Part shown: positions 5,804 to 6,536 of the stretch, in pieces
Position numbering within the stretch: position 1 is the first letter of the stretch
Layout of the letters: each line of letters opens with the position of its first letter
DNA from: JBHHYS01 sp046757645
GTDB lineage: Bacteria > Acidobacteriota > Terriglobia > Acidiferrales > 2-02-FULL-67-57
Assembly: GCA_046757645.1 (NCBI GenBank)
Contig: JBHHYS010000116.1
Coordinates: 1 to 6,536, forward strand
Direction: 5' to 3'
DNA length: 6,536 nucleotides
Notes under the pieces: generated by a model
The model's database searches: none
Told to the model about the DNA's origin: nothing
Seen by the model: the letters and a program-made list of their open reading frames with translations, nothing else
Program-made: the position numbers and the translations under genes

Positions 5804-6340
5804 ATGGCCTATGTTCCCGAAGTGTCGGAAGAGCAAGCGGACGCGGGGTTGCGCCAAAGTTATGAGCAGATTAAGCAGGAGTTTGGCTTTCTGCCGCACT
5901 TCTGGCAAGTGCAGGGCAGCCGGCCGGAGATTGTCCGGGCCAGCGTGGCGTTGTGGCGTTTGATCTACCGCACCGGGGTGCTGCCCCCGGCACTCAAGGA
6001 ACAAATCGGGCTGGTGGTGTCCGCCGCGAACTCCGACTCCTATTGCATCGTAGCCCACCTGGAATTGTTGCACCGGCTGGGGGTGGACAAAGCTCTGGGC
6101 AAGCAGCTGGTGCGCAACTATGAGGCCACCGACCTCCCGGAGCGGGAGAAGGCGCTGTTCCGCTTTGCCGAAAAGGTGACTCGCACACCCTTCAAGATCA
6201 AGGAACCGGACGTTGCCGAACTGCGCCGGCAGGGTTGGGACGACGCCACCATCCTGGAAACGTCTCTGGTGGCCAGCCACTTCAACTTCCTCAATCGCCT
6301 GGCCGCTGCCCTGGGTCTGGTTCCCGAACACGTTTTCTAA
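5804..6340 (+). CDS. AhpD/carboxymuconolactone-decarboxylase-like protein with only one active-site cysteine
   Basis: A 178-residue all-helical protein of the CMD/AhpD superfamily (peroxidase-related subgroup), full length for that group. The family core is at about 60-92: LPPALKEQIGLVVSAANSDSYC followed by IVAHLELLHRLG. Compared with mycobacterial AhpD (E118, C130, C133, H137), the spacing matches exactly: E66, position 78, C81 and H85. Position 78, however, is Asp instead of the first Cys, so the redox CxxC is reduced to one cysteine. The later part has REKALFRFAEKVTR (114-127) and a closing helix with ASHFNFLNRLAAALG (157-171), both typical. Without the CxxC pair the usual thiol peroxidase cycle should not work; a single-Cys chemistry, a decarboxylase/hydratase-like role or loss of activity are the options. 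The frame ends cleanly at TAA, directly before the amidase fragment. Confidence 0.9.
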   Translation: MAYVPEVSEEQADAGLRQSYEQIKQEFGFLPHFWQVQGSRPEIVRASVALWRLIYRTGVLPPALKEQIGLVVSAANSDSYCIVAHLELLHRLGVDKALGKQLVRNYEATDLPEREKALFRFAEKVTRTPFKIKEPDVAELRRQGWDDATILETSLVASHFNFLNRLAAALGLVPEHVF

Positions 6341-6342
6341 AT

Positions 6343-6536
6343 CGGTCGGCAACGGCATACCTGGGGGCCGCCGGCTACCTGGCCGGCCTGCCCGGGCTGT
6401 CAGTGCCGATGGGGTTTGGGCGGGACAACCGGCCGATGGGACTGGCGCTGGTGGGCAAGCCGTTTGATGAAGCCGCCGTGCTGCGCGCCGGGCGCGCCTA
6501 CCAGCAGGCCACCGACTGGCACACCCGCCGCCCGCC
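6343..6536 (+). pseudogene. C-terminal fragment of an amidase-signature enzyme (GatA-like), no start or catalytic part
   Basis: Reading frame 1 after the AhpD-like stop encodes about 64 residues that match the C-terminal end of amidase-signature enzymes: YLGAAGYLAGLPGLSVPMGF, then a turn (GRDNRP), then MGLALVGKPFDEAAVLRAG and AYQQATDWHTRRP. Such enzymes hydrolyse amides, and GatA is the glutaminase-like subunit of the tRNA amidotransferase. The Ser-Ser-Lys catalytic triad and glycine-rich signature lie in the N-terminal half of this family, and none of that is present: the bases before 6343 belong to the intact AhpD-like gene, and this frame inside that gene reads as unrelated sequence. There is no start codon with a ribosome binding site. 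The fragment runs open to the window edge, close to where amidases normally end. The frame is undamaged, so truncation is recent, or this is an assembly join. Confidence 0.7.

Noticed and set aside
6213..6467. 84-codon plus-strand frame spanning the AhpD-like end and the amidase fragment
   Set aside because: It is out of frame with both recognisable proteins; its sequence is an Arg/Pro/Ser-rich shadow translation.
6235..6536. Possibility that the amidase fragment is a functional gene using an upstream TTG start in the same frame
   Set aside because: The residues such a start would add (antisense to no gene, but inside the AhpD-like gene) show no amidase similarity, there is no ribosome binding site, and the catalytic triad would still be missing.

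Overview
The window is GC-rich bacterial DNA carrying seven intact or edge-cut protein genes and one gene fragment. The mix of envelope-biogenesis genes of a two-membrane bacterium, the gene style and the high GC suggest an Acidobacteriota-type (diderm) genome, possibly a metagenomic contig. This is an impression from the proteins, not a demonstrated assignment. I see no tRNA, rRNA, CRISPR array, insertion sequence or phage gene.

Left part (1-1605, + strand): a tight three-gene operon. It holds the C-terminal two thirds of a LolD/MacB-type ABC ATPase (start off the window), a small single-span membrane protein of unknown function joined to it by an ATGA overlap, and a secreted LolA-like lipoprotein-carrier protein. 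Together they look like part of a lipoprotein-trafficking or envelope-export system whose permease would lie upstream or elsewhere.

Middle part (1683-4396, - strand): a NADP-type short-chain dehydrogenase/reductase followed downstream by a secreted BamA/TamA-like protein. The latter has about five POTRA repeats but only about 177 residues of possible membrane domain. It converges on the Lol-like operon, so two envelope-assembly units face each other.

Right part (4397-6536, + strand): a 246-bp divergent intergenic region with a candidate promoter and GC-rich leader hairpins precedes a radical SAM enzyme with a SPASM/Twitch-like C-terminal cysteine set. Next comes an AhpD/carboxymuconolactone-decarboxylase-like protein that has lost the first cysteine of the usual CxxC. 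Directly after its stop codon begins, in an open frame without a start, the C-terminal end of an amidase-signature (GatA-like) enzyme whose catalytic part is absent. This marks a deletion/recombination scar or an assembly join. The radical SAM and AhpD-like genes share a similar promoter-like arrangement (TTGCCT-N17-TAC[A/C]CT). The second copy overlaps a perfect inverted repeat that could be an operator.

The points most worth a second look are the small protein between LolD-like and LolA-like genes, the unusual POTRA protein, the radical SAM enzyme with its structured leader, and the amidase remnant.
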